Positions 8,028 to 17,022 of a stretch of DNA of 48,087 nucleotides are shown here, piece by piece. The stretch is taken from NCBI GenBank assembly GCA_964418575.1, contig CAYQMI010000014.1, positions 1 to 48,087 on the forward strand, given 5' to 3'. The DNA is from Glaciecola sp964418575. GTDB lineage: Bacteria > Pseudomonadota > Gammaproteobacteria > Enterobacterales > Alteromonadaceae. A program made the translations under genes and the position numbers. The first letter of the stretch is position 1; each line of letters begins with the position of its first letter. The notes under the pieces are model-generated. The model saw nothing but the letters and a program-made list of their open reading frames with translations. It made no database searches and had not been told where the DNA came from.

Positions 8028-10076
8028 TTACTTCACTCTCATGCCAGCTTGAGCGCCCTCATCAGGCTGCAGAATAAAGATATCTTCTCCGCCCGGGCCA
8101 GCAGCAAGTACCATTCCCTCAGATACACCAAAACGCATTTTACGAGGTGCTAAGTTAGCCACCATTACCGTTTTTTTGCCAATTAAGTGTTTTGCGTCAT
8201 ACGCTGATTTGATACCGGCAAACACCTGACGTTTCTCACCGCCTAAATCCAACTCTAAGCGCAGTAGCTTATCAGCCTTTTCTACCGCTTCTGCATGCAC
8301 AATAGTGACCACGCGCAAATCAACTTTAGCAAAATCTTCAAAGTTAATAGTGTCGCTAATAGGCTCAACTTCAGCTTTAGCTTGCTCTGTTTGTGATTTT
8401 GCAGGCGCTTGAGTTGCTTTAGATTCTTTCAAATTTTCTTTACTCGCTTCTACCATCGCTTCAATGTTTGCTATATCCACGCGCTGCATCATTGCTTTGA
8501 ACTTATTAATCGCATGGCCAGTTTTGACTTCTAGTGCGCTTTCCCAAGTAAACTCGTCGTTTAAAAAGGCTTGAGCTTGCTCGCCAAGTTTAGGTAGCAC
8601 GGGCGTTAAATACACCATCAATACTCTAAACATATGAATACCCATCGAACAAACATCGTGGGTGAATGCTTGTTTGCTCTCATCTTTAATGCTGACCCAG
8701 GGTGCATGGGTGTCGATGTATTGATTGGCTTTGTCAGCTAGGGCCATAATGTCGCGAATGGCTTTGTTGTATTGGCGCGATTCAAAAGCCTCAGCAATGC
8801 CGTTTTGTGCATCTTGAAATTGTTTCAGTAACTCTGGGTTTTCAATGTTTTCAGAGAGCTTGCCGTCAAAGCGTTTGCTAATAAAACTCGCGCAGCGAGA
8901 GGCTATATTTACCACTTTACCGACTAAATCGGCATTCACTTTTTGTGCTAAGTCACTCAGGTTAAGGTCAATGTCGGCAACGCTGTCGTTTAACTTGCTG
9001 GCGTAGTAATAACGCAAATATTCTGGGTTTAAGTGCTCTAAATAGGTTCTGCCCTTTATAAATGTGCCTTTAGATTTAGACATTTTTGCGCCATTCACGG
9101 TCACAAAACCGTGAATGTTAACGCCGGTAGGTTTTCTAAAACCTGCACCCTCTAGCATGGCTGGCCAGAATAAGCAGTGGAAGTAGCTGATGTCTTTACC
9201 AATAAAGTGATAAAGCTCAGTGTCGTTTCCAGTTTCCCAATATGGCGTGTCGTCAATGCCCTGAGCGTTGCAGTAGTTTTTAAAGCTGGCCATATAGCCA
9301 ACTGGGGCGTCTACCCATACATAAAAGAACTTATTAGGTGCGCCTGGAATTTCAAAGCCAAAGTATGGCGCGTCGCGGCTAATGTCCCACTGCTGCAGGC
9401 CTTGCTCAAACCACTCGTTAAACTTATTCGCCATTTCTTTTTGTATGGCGCCGTCGTTTATCCATGTTTTAAGCATGTCCTCAAACTGAGGCAAGTCAAA
9501 AAAGTAGTGCTCCGACTCTTTCATAACAGGCTCAGCACCAGATACCACAGAACGCGGGTTTTTCAGTTCAGTCGGTGAGTAAGTGGCACCACACGCATCG
9601 CAGTTATCGCCGTTTTGGTCTTCGCTGCCGCAATTAGGGCAGGTGCCTTTCACAAAGCGATCGGGTAAGAACATTTCTTTTTCGGGGTCAAACAGCTGGT
9701 TTATCGCGCGTTTAGAAATATAACCGGCTTCGTCTAAACGTTTGTAAATGAGTTCACAAAATGCCTTGTTTTCTGGCGAATGAGTCACATAATAATTGTT
9801 GTAATCAACATGAAAGTCGAGCAAATCCTGATGATGCTCTTCACGCGTTTGCGCAACCATTTCTTCTGGTGTAATACCTAGCTCTTGTGCTTTTAACATC
9901 ACCGGCGTACCGTGAGCGTCGTCGGCACATACGCTGTAGCACGTATGGCCTCGTAGGCGCTGAAAACGCACCCAAATATCGGTTTGAATGTGTTCAAGCA
10001 AATGCCCTAAGTGAATGGAGCCATTAGCGTAGGGTAGTGCACTGGTAACCAAAATTCGGCGCGGAGCTTGTTGCAT
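8028..10076 (-). CDS. metG: Methionyl-tRNA synthetase
   Basis: Charges tRNA-Met for initiation and elongation. The 682-residue class I enzyme shows HLGH at 22-25 in ALPYANGSIHLGHLLE, a four-cysteine zinc knuckle around residues 145-161 (CPNCGS and CDACG), and KMSKS at 331-335. The C-terminal ~110 residues, after an Ala/Lys/Glu-rich linker, form the EMAP-II/Trbp111-like tRNA-binding and dimerisation domain (FAKVDLRVVTIVHAEAVE...). This is the long dimeric form found in E. coli. It is divergent from apbC, with 132 bases between starts, and converges on the YafS-type gene. Confidence 0.98.
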   Translation of the reverse strand: MQQAPRRILVTSALPYANGSIHLGHLLEHIQTDIWVRFQRLRGHTCYSVCADDAHGTPVMLKAQELGITPEEMVAQTREEHHQDLLDFHVDYNNYYVTHSPENKAFCELIYKRLDEAGYISKRAINQLFDPEKEMFLPDRFVKGTCPNCGSEDQNGDNCDACGATYSPTELKNPRSVVSGAEPVMKESEHYFFDLPQFEDMLKTWINDGAIQKEMANKFNEWFEQGLQQWDISRDAPYFGFEIPGAPNKFFYVWVDAPVGYMASFKNYCNAQGIDDTPYWETGNDTELYHFIGKDISYFHCLFWPAMLEGAGFRKPTGVNIHGFVTVNGAKMSKSKGTFIKGRTYLEHLNPEYLRYYYASKLNDSVADIDLNLSDLAQKVNADLVGKVVNIASRCASFISKRFDGKLSENIENPELLKQFQDAQNGIAEAFESRQYNKAIRDIMALADKANQYIDTHAPWVSIKDESKQAFTHDVCSMGIHMFRVLMVYLTPVLPKLGEQAQAFLNDEFTWESALEVKTGHAINKFKAMMQRVDIANIEAMVEASKENLKESKATQAPAKSQTEQAKAEVEPISDTINFEDFAKVDLRVVTIVHAEAVEKADKLLRLELDLGGEKRQVFAGIKSAYDAKHLIGKKTVMVANLAPRKMRFGVSEGMVLAAGPGGEDIFILQPDEGAQAGMRVK

Positions 10077-10208
10077 GTAAGGTGTAACCTTTGGTTGTTT
10101 GAATACAAATACAGGGCGCGGATTTTAGCCCAAAGCGTGCTTTTTTGCACCCGCAAATGCATGCTTATCACCAATATTTTGGTCAATTTAAAAGAATTTA
10201 GGAGTCCT

Positions 10209-11297
10209 ATGTTTTTTCGCAGCAAAAAAAACAGCACCCAATCACCGCTTTGCGACGAAATAAAAGCCCGTTGCGTTAGCTTTTTTGGTCCCGTAAATGA
10301 GAATTATGTGAGTGTTAGTGAAGAAAAGTCAGGACATTACCTTATTAAATTAGGCTTTGTTTCCAACGCACTTGTTGATGAGCTTCTCGAAGACTTAACT
10401 AAACATTTTGACGCTCTCAGTCCAGAAAACATCAGTGTTGAATTCAATATCCCAATTTTTGAATCCAAAAAAGCGCCTGTTACCAATGTTAAAAATATTA
10501 TTGCAGTATCATCTGGGAAAGGCGGTGTGGGCAAGTCGGCTACCGCTGTTAATCTGGCGCTTGCTTTGAAGGCGCAGGGCGCTCGCGTTGGTATTTTAGA
10601 CGCAGATATTTACGGACCAAGTGTGCCGCTAATGCTTGGCACGGTGAATGCTTCCCCAGAGAGTCCTGACAACAAACATATGATCCCCATTAGTGCCCAT
10701 GGGCTGGTATCAAATTCGATTGGTTACTTGGTGAAAAATGAGCATGCTTCTATTTGGCGCGGGCCAATGGCGAGCAAAGCATTAACCCAGCTCACCATGG
10801 AAACAAAGTGGCCTTTATTAGATTATTTGATCGTAGATATGCCGCCAGGTACCGGTGATATTCAATTAACAATGTGCCAGCAGTTGCCCTTAACTGCTGC
10901 GGTGGTGGTAACTACGCCACAAGATATTGCATTATCTGATGCCGAAAAGGGCATTGCGATGTTTAACAAATTAGAAGTACCGGTGCTTGGTTTAGTTGAG
11001 AATATGAGCTACTTTGAATGCCCCGCGTGCCATCATCAGAGCAATATCTTTGCAAGTCACGGTGCGCATCGTCTATCCGAAAAATATGGCATGCCAATGC
11101 TGGCTGAAGTTCCTTTAGACCCATGCATTCGCGAATATGCAGACAGTGGCTTATCTATCTTTGAAGAAGCACCTGAACATAATGTTAGTAATATTTACCT
11201 AAGAGCTGCGCATTTAATGTCAAAGCAAATGACCGAGCAGCTAAAGGTATCGCCGCTAGCAAGTGCTTCAAATATAGAAGTTACACAGCTTAATTAG
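10209..11297 (+). CDS. apbC: Iron-sulfur cluster carrier ATPase ApbC/Mrp
   Basis: A Mrp/NBP35-family P-loop NTPase that binds and delivers Fe-S clusters. The 362-residue protein has an N-terminal MIP18-like segment (about 10-90), a deviant Walker A motif SGKGGVGKS at 102-110, the DADIYGPSVP switch region, VDMPPGTGD, and the cluster-binding CPAC near 271-274. ATG 10209 follows GGAG and begins MFFRSKKNS; the open frame extends upstream to 10068 but without family similarity and across the metG start region. The metG/apbC divergent pair is also seen in E. coli (metG/mrp). Confidence 0.95.
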   Translation: MFFRSKKNSTQSPLCDEIKARCVSFFGPVNENYVSVSEEKSGHYLIKLGFVSNALVDELLEDLTKHFDALSPENISVEFNIPIFESKKAPVTNVKNIIAVSSGKGGVGKSATAVNLALALKAQGARVGILDADIYGPSVPLMLGTVNASPESPDNKHMIPISAHGLVSNSIGYLVKNEHASIWRGPMASKALTQLTMETKWPLLDYLIVDMPPGTGDIQLTMCQQLPLTAAVVVTTPQDIALSDAEKGIAMFNKLEVPVLGLVENMSYFECPACHHQSNIFASHGAHRLSEKYGMPMLAEVPLDPCIREYADSGLSIFEEAPEHNVSNIYLRAAHLMSKQMTEQLKVSPLASASNIEVTQLN

Positions 11298-11303
11298 AGT
11301 ATG

Positions 11304-11325
11304 ATAGCGCTTGCTAAAGCGCTAT
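11304..11325. other. Perfect 9-bp hairpin between apbC and dcd
   Basis: ATAGCGCTT and AAGCGCTAT form a perfect inverted repeat around the loop GCTA, 7 bases after the apbC stop. A smaller GCGC-type repeat follows at about 11331-11346. No T run follows, so this may stabilise the apbC mRNA end or be a protein-binding site rather than an intrinsic terminator. Confidence 0.5.
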
Positions 11326-11386
11326 AGAGTGCGCATAATTCGCGCAGGATTTTGAGAATAAAAAAGCTAAAAAATAAAGGGTTTGT

Positions 11387-11986
11387 ATGCGCTTATGTGA
11401 TAAAGATATCGTGCAGTATATCAACGACGGCAGGATCAAAATTGATCCGTCTCCAGAGCACGAGCAAATCAGCGGCGTGACGGTTGACGTAAGATTAGGC
11501 AATAAATTTAGAGTATTTCAAGAACACGGCGCGCCCTATATCGATTTAAGCGGACCAAAGGCAGAAGTTCAAGCAGCGCTCGATAGAGTAATGAGTGATG
11601 AGATTGAGATTGCTGATGATGAATCATTCTTTTTGCACCCCGGTGAACTAGCTATTGCTGTAACACACGAATCGGTTAGCCTTCCTGCTGATATTGTTGG
11701 CTGGCTGGACGGTAGGTCGTCTTTGGCTCGTTTGGGTCTAATGGTTCATGTAACTGCGCATCGCATCGACCCGGGGTGGTCGGGCAACATAGTGCTTGAG
11801 TTCTATAACTCAGGTAAACTGCCTTTAGCCTTGAAGCCTGGAATGAAGATAGGCGCCATTAGCTTTGAGATGCTAAGCGGTCACGCAGAGCGTCCTTATA
11901 ATTCACGGGTAGACGCTAAATACCGTAATCAAGATGGTGCCATCGCAAGCCGCATCAGCGGGGATGACCTTAGCAGCGCCGATTAG
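11387..11986 (+). CDS. dcd: dCTP deaminase
   Basis: Deaminates dCTP to dUTP, feeding dUMP and then thymidylate synthesis. The 199-residue protein follows E. coli Dcd almost residue for residue: MRLCDKDI at the start, VDVRLGNKFRVF, HPGELAIAVT, GRSSLARLGLMVHVTAHRIDPGW, and VLEFYNSGKLPLALKPGM with the catalytic Glu. The C-terminal DAKYRNQDGAIASRI closes over the active site. AAAGG lies 7 bases before the ATG. The 89-base gap after apbC carries a hairpin and a possible CATAAT -10 element, so dcd may have its own promoter. Confidence 0.98.
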   Translation: MRLCDKDIVQYINDGRIKIDPSPEHEQISGVTVDVRLGNKFRVFQEHGAPYIDLSGPKAEVQAALDRVMSDEIEIADDESFFLHPGELAIAVTHESVSLPADIVGWLDGRSSLARLGLMVHVTAHRIDPGWSGNIVLEFYNSGKLPLALKPGMKIGAISFEMLSGHAERPYNSRVDAKYRNQDGAIASRISGDDLSSAD

Positions 11987-12016
11987 CAATAATCGGGTTG
12001 CTCCACATTGCGCTAA

Positions 12017-12691
12017 TTAATCAAGCCCCTTGTGTGCAGGTATGCTCAGGTTACGCGTTATCGCCAAAGCCCTCACAAAAAACGCGATACCACCTCCGAG
12101 CATTAATGCCACGCCTTCGCTAATAGGTGTATAGCTGTGCATAACACAATAAGCACTAGCGCCCAGCAAAGAAGCCGTAATATAGATTTCTCGCTGAAAT
12201 ACCACCGGCACATCATTCACAATAACATCCCGTATTATTCCACCTAAACATGCGCTAAATACTCCCATAATAGTAGCAACAGGAATATTCATGCCTAGCG
12301 CAATCGCCTTTTGCGCACCTAAAACAGAAAAGAGCGCCATCCCTAAAGCGTCGGCCCACAAAAGTGCTTTTGAGCGACGAGTAATGTGCTGGGCTGCAAA
12401 GTAGGTGAGAATAGCGGCAGCGCTACACACAATAATAGTGTGATAGTCGTCTAGCCAAAAAACAGGAACATCTAAAATGGTGTCACGAAGGGTTCCGCCA
12501 CCGATACCTGTTATGCAGGCCATAAACACAAAACCGACCCAATCGAGTCGATGCCGAGCGGCTACCAATGCGCCTGAAATAGCAAAAGCGATAGTGGCTG
12601 CGATGTTAGTAATTAATAATAGTGTGAGCAAATTGCCATCTTTTTCGGTGTTAAGCCTGTTTAAGCGCTTGTAAATTGTTTGATGGCTCAA
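12017..12691 (-). CDS. TRIC-type cation channel / UPF0126 membrane protein (YicG-like)
   Basis: A polytopic inner-membrane protein of up to 224 residues with about seven hydrophobic helices and two internally similar halves. Each half carries the TRIC/UPF0126 signature: GALVAARHRLDWVGFVFMACITGIGGGTLRD-type in the first and GVFSACLGGIIRDVI in the second. Bacterial relatives of this fold form trimeric monovalent-cation channels; the substrate here is inferred. The frame opens with TTG at 12691 without a clear ribosome binding site, giving a polar 20-residue extension; a second TTG at 12631, just before the first helix, may be the true start. It converges on dcd. Confidence 0.85.
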   Translation of the reverse strand: MSHQTIYKRLNRLNTEKDGNLLTLLLITNIAATIAFAISGALVAARHRLDWVGFVFMACITGIGGGTLRDTILDVPVFWLDDYHTIIVCSAAAILTYFAAQHITRRSKALLWADALGMALFSVLGAQKAIALGMNIPVATIMGVFSACLGGIIRDVIVNDVPVVFQREIYITASLLGASAYCVMHSYTPISEGVALMLGGGIAFFVRALAITRNLSIPAHKGLD

Positions 12692-12725
12692 GTATGCGGC
12701 AATGCAATTAAAAACCCAAGTTTGT

Positions 12726-13415
12726 TTATCTTGGTGGGTCTACTTTATCCGCTGTGCTGGCGTTTAATCTAAACCAACCCGCAATGGAGTAGCGGTCTTT
12801 TTTAGCGGCCTTTACTTCGTGCTCAAACTCTTCACTCAAAAATACCGAGATAGTGCCAAATTCAGGCGCAACTGACAAACCACGTGCGTCATCTTTATCT
12901 CGATATATTACAAGCTCACCGCCATCTTCTTGCGACCATTCAGGGTTTAAGTATATGACTACTGACAGCACACGATTTGCCTCGCCTTTGAAGGCGTCAA
13001 CATGACGCTTATAGAAATGCCCTGGTGCGTAGTGCGCAAAATGGCTTTCAAAAGAGAATAAGCCTAAGAATAAACGGCGATTTAAGTAGCTTTGCAGTGC
13101 TTGCGTCCACGTTAACCACTTCAATCCGGCAGGACTGTCGCCATTGATCCAGCAAATTTCGTCGTTGCGAACGGTTTCGTTTAGCTGCTGATCTGTGTTT
13201 CGCCCAATGCTGGCTTCTGAAAATTTGTATTCAGGCATATTGGTCAAATGGTAATGTAAAAGTTTACAAAGCTCATTCGGTAGGGCTTTAGACTTGATGC
13301 TATAACCAGTCTCAATTAAGTCTTTGGCGATCGCCTCAAATAGCGGATGCTCGCAATCGTCATTGTGACTAAAGTCAGAAAATCCAGATAGTGAAGAATT
13401 AGGTAGTTTAGACAC
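12726..13415 (-). CDS. 2OG-Fe(II) oxygenase, prolyl 4-hydroxylase-like
   Basis: A 229-residue protein with the double-stranded beta-helix core of iron- and 2-oxoglutarate-dependent dioxygenases. The iron triad is readable: YKRHVDAF supplies His and Asp, and EEFEHEVKAA supplies the distal His. DRYSIAGWFR then gives the Arg that binds 2-oxoglutarate. VVIYLNPEW and GGELVIY are typical of the prolyl-4-hydroxylase alpha subgroup. The substrate is unknown; relatives hydroxylate proline in proteins such as EF-Tu. The frame begins with GTG at 13415 and no obvious ribosome binding site, so the start is uncertain. It lies between the TRIC gene and tRNA-Pro. Confidence 0.88.
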   Translation of the reverse strand: MSKLPNSSLSGFSDFSHNDDCEHPLFEAIAKDLIETGYSIKSKALPNELCKLLHYHLTNMPEYKFSEASIGRNTDQQLNETVRNDEICWINGDSPAGLKWLTWTQALQSYLNRRLFLGLFSFESHFAHYAPGHFYKRHVDAFKGEANRVLSVVIYLNPEWSQEDGGELVIYRDKDDARGLSVAPEFGTISVFLSEEFEHEVKAAKKDRYSIAGWFRLNASTADKVDPPR

Positions 13416-13599
13416 AGGGTGTTAGTCAAAAATTTTTCTGTCTTTTACGCTAGTTATGCCCACCGCGCAATCTTTTTTGCAGCAAATAAGCCTGATTGAT
13501 TATTATATTTAATGATGCTTTTATAATCAGCTTGCGCTTGCTAGGTGAGCAATGGCTAAATTTTGTTGGTAAAACAGTAGATATTTTTAGCTAAATCAA

Positions 13600-13605
13600 T
13601 ATAAT
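13600..13605 (+). promoter_or_regulatory. -10 element of the tRNA-Pro promoter
   Basis: A perfect TATAAT lies 14 bases upstream of the mature tRNA 5' end. It is followed by a GC-rich discriminator (GCCCATCC), as expected for stringently controlled stable-RNA promoters. No good -35 hexamer is visible 17 bases upstream. Confidence 0.6.
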
Positions 13606-13618
13606 GCCCATCCTTAGT

Positions 13619-13695
<77 letters not shown>

Positions 13696-13740
13696 TTTTA
13701 ATCTTTGCCTTCCTAATATCATTTTCAGTCTTGTAGCATT

Positions 13741-14058
13741 TTATTCTTGCGCTCTTTCAATATCTTCAAAATTTCTATCAAATATTAAAATCGGCTGTTC
13801 ATAAACTTCCCGACTGCACAGAATTTTTTGTTCTTTCTCTACATAACAGTGCCTATATACTGTCTCTTGAGAGGGTAAAAATGCGTCCTCTACGCTGCTA
13901 AAAGAGCCGTCCTCCCACTTAATAGTGGTGTAACATTTGTTATCGTAACAAATACGTTCTGTGGTGAGTTGACCTTGTTGCGTGAAGGTATTATTCGCAC
14001 AAGAAAACAACAAACAGCTTAAGCAACACACTGTAAAGCAAGCATTGACAGTATTCAT
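13741..14058 (-). CDS. Small hypothetical lipoprotein
   Basis: A 105-residue protein that I do not recognise. The N-terminal hydrophobic stretch ends in a lipobox (LFSC, Cys20), so the product should be acylated. The mature part has four Cys spaced as C-x4-C (ICYDNKCY) and then C...C (RHCYVEKEQKILCS), which could form two disulfides in the periplasm. GGTAGG upstream supports ATG 14058. It is divergent from the DUF4136 lipoprotein gene, sharing about 100 bases of upstream DNA, and its stop faces tRNA-Pro. Confidence 0.7.
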   Translation of the reverse strand: MNTVNACFTVCCLSCLLFSCANNTFTQQGQLTTERICYDNKCYTTIKWEDGSFSSVEDAFLPSQETVYRHCYVEKEQKILCSREVYEQPILIFDRNFEDIERAQE

Positions 14059-14161
14059 GACTATTGAACCTACCCTTTTTATTGTTCTCTGTTAGTATAC
14101 GTGTTGTTATATGAATTTGGTGTTAAACCTTAGGTTTTTGAACTGTGTTCGGGAGATAAGA

Positions 14162-14734
14162 ATGAATAAAAAATATGCCATCTTGGCCATTGTAGCAACG
14201 TTTTTACTTGCGGCTTGTGCCTCGCAGCCAAAAGTATTTACTGACTTTGATCCTGAACAGGATTTTTCTGAATACAAATACTTCACTTGGGTATCAGCTA
14301 AACCAATGATGGTGCAGAGTGAATACGTTATTAGCCCATTGGTTGAGCAACGCATCATGGGTGCGATCATTTCAACAATGGAAACAAAAGGCTATATTTT
14401 CACCGAAGATAAAGAGCGTGCTGATATGGCTATTTCGTTCACCATAGGTGCTCGCGATAAAATTAGAACCTATCAAGAGCCGATCATGTTCACGGGTACG
14501 AATTGGCGCTGGGGTGGACAATATTGGGGGATGACAGGTCCAGCTTATACTCAAACGACCAGAGTATACTCTCAGGGAACACTAGCAATAGACGTAATGG
14601 ACATAGAGCGTAAAGCCCCTGTATGGCATGGCGTGTCGTCTAAAACGCTTTCCGAAGCAGACAAGGCAGCGTCTATTGAGTTTGTAAATGCGGCTGTTGA
14701 CGTAACATTAGAAAGTTTTCCATTGCCAAATTAA
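14162..14734 (+). CDS. DUF4136 family lipoprotein
   Basis: A 190-residue protein from ATG 14162, preceded by GGGAG. The upstream extension to 14111 is not supported by a ribosome binding site. The signal peptide ends in a strong lipobox (LLAAC, Cys18). The mature part reads FTDFDPEQDFSEYKYFTWV, then ADMAISFTIGARDK and the C-terminal VWHGVSSKTLSE with AAVDVTLESFP, the usual layout of DUF4136 proteins. These are cell-envelope lipoproteins without an established biochemical role. An intrinsic terminator follows at 14809. Confidence 0.9.
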   Translation: MNKKYAILAIVATFLLAACASQPKVFTDFDPEQDFSEYKYFTWVSAKPMMVQSEYVISPLVEQRIMGAIISTMETKGYIFTEDKERADMAISFTIGARDKIRTYQEPIMFTGTNWRWGGQYWGMTGPAYTQTTRVYSQGTLAIDVMDIERKAPVWHGVSSKTLSEADKAASIEFVNAAVDVTLESFPLPN

Positions 14735-14808
14735 AAGACGGTTGAGCAGATTACTGCTGGGTAAACGATAGTCTCTCTCTAAACCTAATGAGTAAAACCT
14801 TTGAATGA

Positions 14809-14835
14809 AACGACGCTAATGAGCGTCGTTTTTTT
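14809..14835 (+). terminator. Intrinsic terminator after the DUF4136 gene
   Basis: AACGACGCT (14809-14817) pairs perfectly with AGCGTCGTT (14822-14830) around AATG, followed by a T run to 14835. It separates the DUF4136 lipoprotein gene from the porin gene. Confidence 0.9.
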
Positions 14836-14964
14836 ATGCCTGATTGTTGATGTAGGCCAAATAAGTTATTCCAATAAGTTAAGCCAAATAAAACTAAATT
14901 TCCGACTGCGCTAGCCGATAACAGTCTAATGATCTTCCGTTAGTCAAAGGAGTTAAGTACTAGC

Positions 14965-16275
14965 ATGGCGCACAAAACGACAAAACTAGGTTTTTTCCTG
15001 AGTCTATTAGTATTAAGTAACATAGCCACAGGTGCGGATTGGCCCTCTTTACAGGGCTTAGAAAATAGCACAGAAGAGAGTGGTATGAGGTTTTGGGGTT
15101 TTGTACAGGCTGAATATGCACATACTGATGGTTCTGAGATATTAGCGGGAGGATGGGCTGGACAGTTGCCGTCGTTCAATCGTATCGCTCCAAGTGAAAG
15201 CACCAGCACATTTAATATAAAACGAGCCAGAATTGGTTTGCGAGGCCATCTTGATAACAACAATATCAATTACTTTTTTCTCACAGAGTTTGGCAATAAT
15301 GGCGTGACTAATATTGATGGTCCGCAATTAACCGATGCTAGTGTTACGCTCAATTACATCGATGGTGCTCATATTCGCATTGGGCAATTCAAAATAGCGC
15401 AAAGTAGCGAAGCACAACAAGCCGCGCACACAGTGAACTGGATAAATTTTACCAACGTCACAAATCAGCTTTTATTAGAGCGTTTTACCGATGAAGACGG
15501 TAGTCGTCCTAATTTTAAAAATGGATTGAACGGTCCGGTCAGTGCATTTAGAGACCTAGGCGTGCAGGTGTTTGATACCTTTAAACGAGATGATCGAGAG
15601 TTTACCTATGCGGTAATGGTCGGTAATGGAAATGGTATATCTCGACAAGACAACGATAGCAATAAAGATCTACATTTGTATCTTGCAACAGAAAAAGTCT
15701 ATGCCGGCAAAGGACCTAAACGAGAAGGCTTTAGAGCTTATGCTTGGTATCACAAAGGGGTAAGAACGCTTGACTATGCTAACGGCATTGAGCAAGAGCA
15801 AGAGTTTGACAGGATTCGCTATGGGGTAGGGGTAACCTATCGTAAAAACAAGATTCGAGCTGAGGCTGAATATGTCAAGGCCGATGGCATGATATTCAAT
15901 GGTACCGACGGTGGAGCGCTGCCCGGTGCACAAAACAATGCCATGAATGAAATCGCTTCTTTTAACTACTTGACCGATAATCAAGCCGATGGCTGGTATG
16001 TTGACGCGGGTTACAAAGTTCTACCAAAATTAGAGTTGAGTGTTCGATATGATGAGTTAAACCGAGCGACCGACAATAGCTCCCCTAATTTAGAACGCCA
16101 ATTTAAAACGCTGGCCTTCAGTGCCCAATATCAGTTTGTTAAATGGTCCCGAGCAACTTTCAACTACGAATTTCGAGACGCCAGTGCCCCAAATCAAGCT
16201 AGCTCCGCCGGCGCAAATCAGAATCTAGGGCAAATAGATGATCGTTTGTCGATGCAGATATTAGTGATATTCTAA
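14965..16275 (+). CDS. Outer-membrane porin, phosphate-selective OprO/OprP type
   Basis: A 436-residue beta-barrel protein. It has a signal peptide cut at about residue 24 (IATGA-DWPS) and a typical first barrel strand (MRFWGFVQAEYAHTDG). FNIKRARIGLRGHLDNNNINYFFLTEFGNNG follows, which is the conserved N-terminal block of the Porin_O_P family. The rest is alternating strands, ending in a C-terminal Phe (SMQILVIF) recognised by the BAM complex. AAAGGAGT precedes the ATG. No clear Pho box was found upstream, so phosphate selectivity cannot be assumed. It stands alone between a terminator and the convergent hemolysin-III-like gene. Confidence 0.9.
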   Translation: MAHKTTKLGFFLSLLVLSNIATGADWPSLQGLENSTEESGMRFWGFVQAEYAHTDGSEILAGGWAGQLPSFNRIAPSESTSTFNIKRARIGLRGHLDNNNINYFFLTEFGNNGVTNIDGPQLTDASVTLNYIDGAHIRIGQFKIAQSSEAQQAAHTVNWINFTNVTNQLLLERFTDEDGSRPNFKNGLNGPVSAFRDLGVQVFDTFKRDDREFTYAVMVGNGNGISRQDNDSNKDLHLYLATEKVYAGKGPKREGFRAYAWYHKGVRTLDYANGIEQEQEFDRIRYGVGVTYRKNKIRAEAEYVKADGMIFNGTDGGALPGAQNNAMNEIASFNYLTDNQADGWYVDAGYKVLPKLELSVRYDELNRATDNSSPNLERQFKTLAFSAQYQFVKWSRATFNYEFRDASAPNQASSAGANQNLGQIDDRLSMQILVIF

Positions 16276-16337
16276 GTATGAGATTCGCGGTACGGTAAGC
16301 CCCTGACGACAAGCTCTGTCATTTAACACTTCATCGT

Positions 16338-16988
16338 TCAGTAAATGTAGTAATAAATAGCAAAGAAATGACAAGCAGCGCCTGCTACTACGCATAAATG
16401 CCAGAGTGCATGCGAGTAGTGCCGGCTTTTGAGCAAATAAAGCGGTATGCCGGCGCTGTAGCATAATCCCCCCGCAACTAGCAGAATAAAGCCTTGAATA
16501 TCTAGCGACTGATAAATTGGGTAAATTAAAAACAGGGCTAGCCAGCCCATAACCGCATAAGTAGTGATGCTGATGCGTGGATACTTATGGCCAAGAAATA
16601 ACTTAAAGAAAATACCGGCTATGCCAATAGCCCACACGACAATAAGAGCAACTATTCCTAGCGTGCCGCCAACGCCTATTGCCATGAAAGGTGTGTAAGA
16701 CCCTGCAATTAATAAATAAATAGCGATATGGTCGATTTTTCTCAGCCAATTCCTTTTTTGTGGATCTTTGCTCGCATGATAAATAGATGAAGAAACAAAC
16801 ATCGCAATAAGGCTTAAGCCATAAACCCATGCAGCAATCATTGTGGCTGTTGAGTTTGCAGCCATTACAAGAACCGTCAAACCAATAATTGCAAGCAGCG
16901 CACCAACGGCATGAGTCATCGAATTGAGTTTTTCCTCAATAATTGAATAACTACCGTGATCCATTGTGTCGTGTTTGAGAGGTAACAT
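16338..16988 (-). CDS. Hemolysin III / TrhA family membrane protein (YqfA-like)
   Basis: A 216-residue seven-helix membrane protein of the PAQR/hemolysin III family. The conserved zinc-site residues are present: EKLNSMTHAVGA, SSSIYHASKD, RKIDHIAIYLLIAGSYTPF, and the C-terminal SHALWHLCVVAGAACHFF with two His. Family members are implicated in membrane-lipid homeostasis in bacteria; cytolytic activity is not implied. ATG 16988 is preceded by AGGT at a suitable distance; ATG 16964 has no such site. It lies 116 bases downstream of mgtE on the same strand, across a long palindrome. Confidence 0.92.
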   Translation of the reverse strand: MLPLKHDTMDHGSYSIIEEKLNSMTHAVGALLAIIGLTVLVMAANSTATMIAAWVYGLSLIAMFVSSSIYHASKDPQKRNWLRKIDHIAIYLLIAGSYTPFMAIGVGGTLGIVALIVVWAIGIAGIFFKLFLGHKYPRISITTYAVMGWLALFLIYPIYQSLDIQGFILLVAGGLCYSAGIPLYLLKSRHYSHALWHLCVVAGAACHFFAIYYYIY

Positions 16989-17022
16989 GTCACTACCTAT
17001 TTGCTATAAAGGTCTAATTTAC

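Noticed and set aside
9177..9578. 133-codon plus-strand frame inside metG
   Set aside because: A shadow of the strongly conserved metG coding strand, with no similarity or start signal.
10068..10208. 47-codon N-terminal extension of apbC
   Set aside because: It has no family similarity and overlaps the metG start; GGAG precedes the internal ATG at 10209.
14838..14964. Pho box upstream of the OprO/OprP-type porin
   Set aside because: No pair of CTGTCAT-like direct repeats with the right spacing was found.
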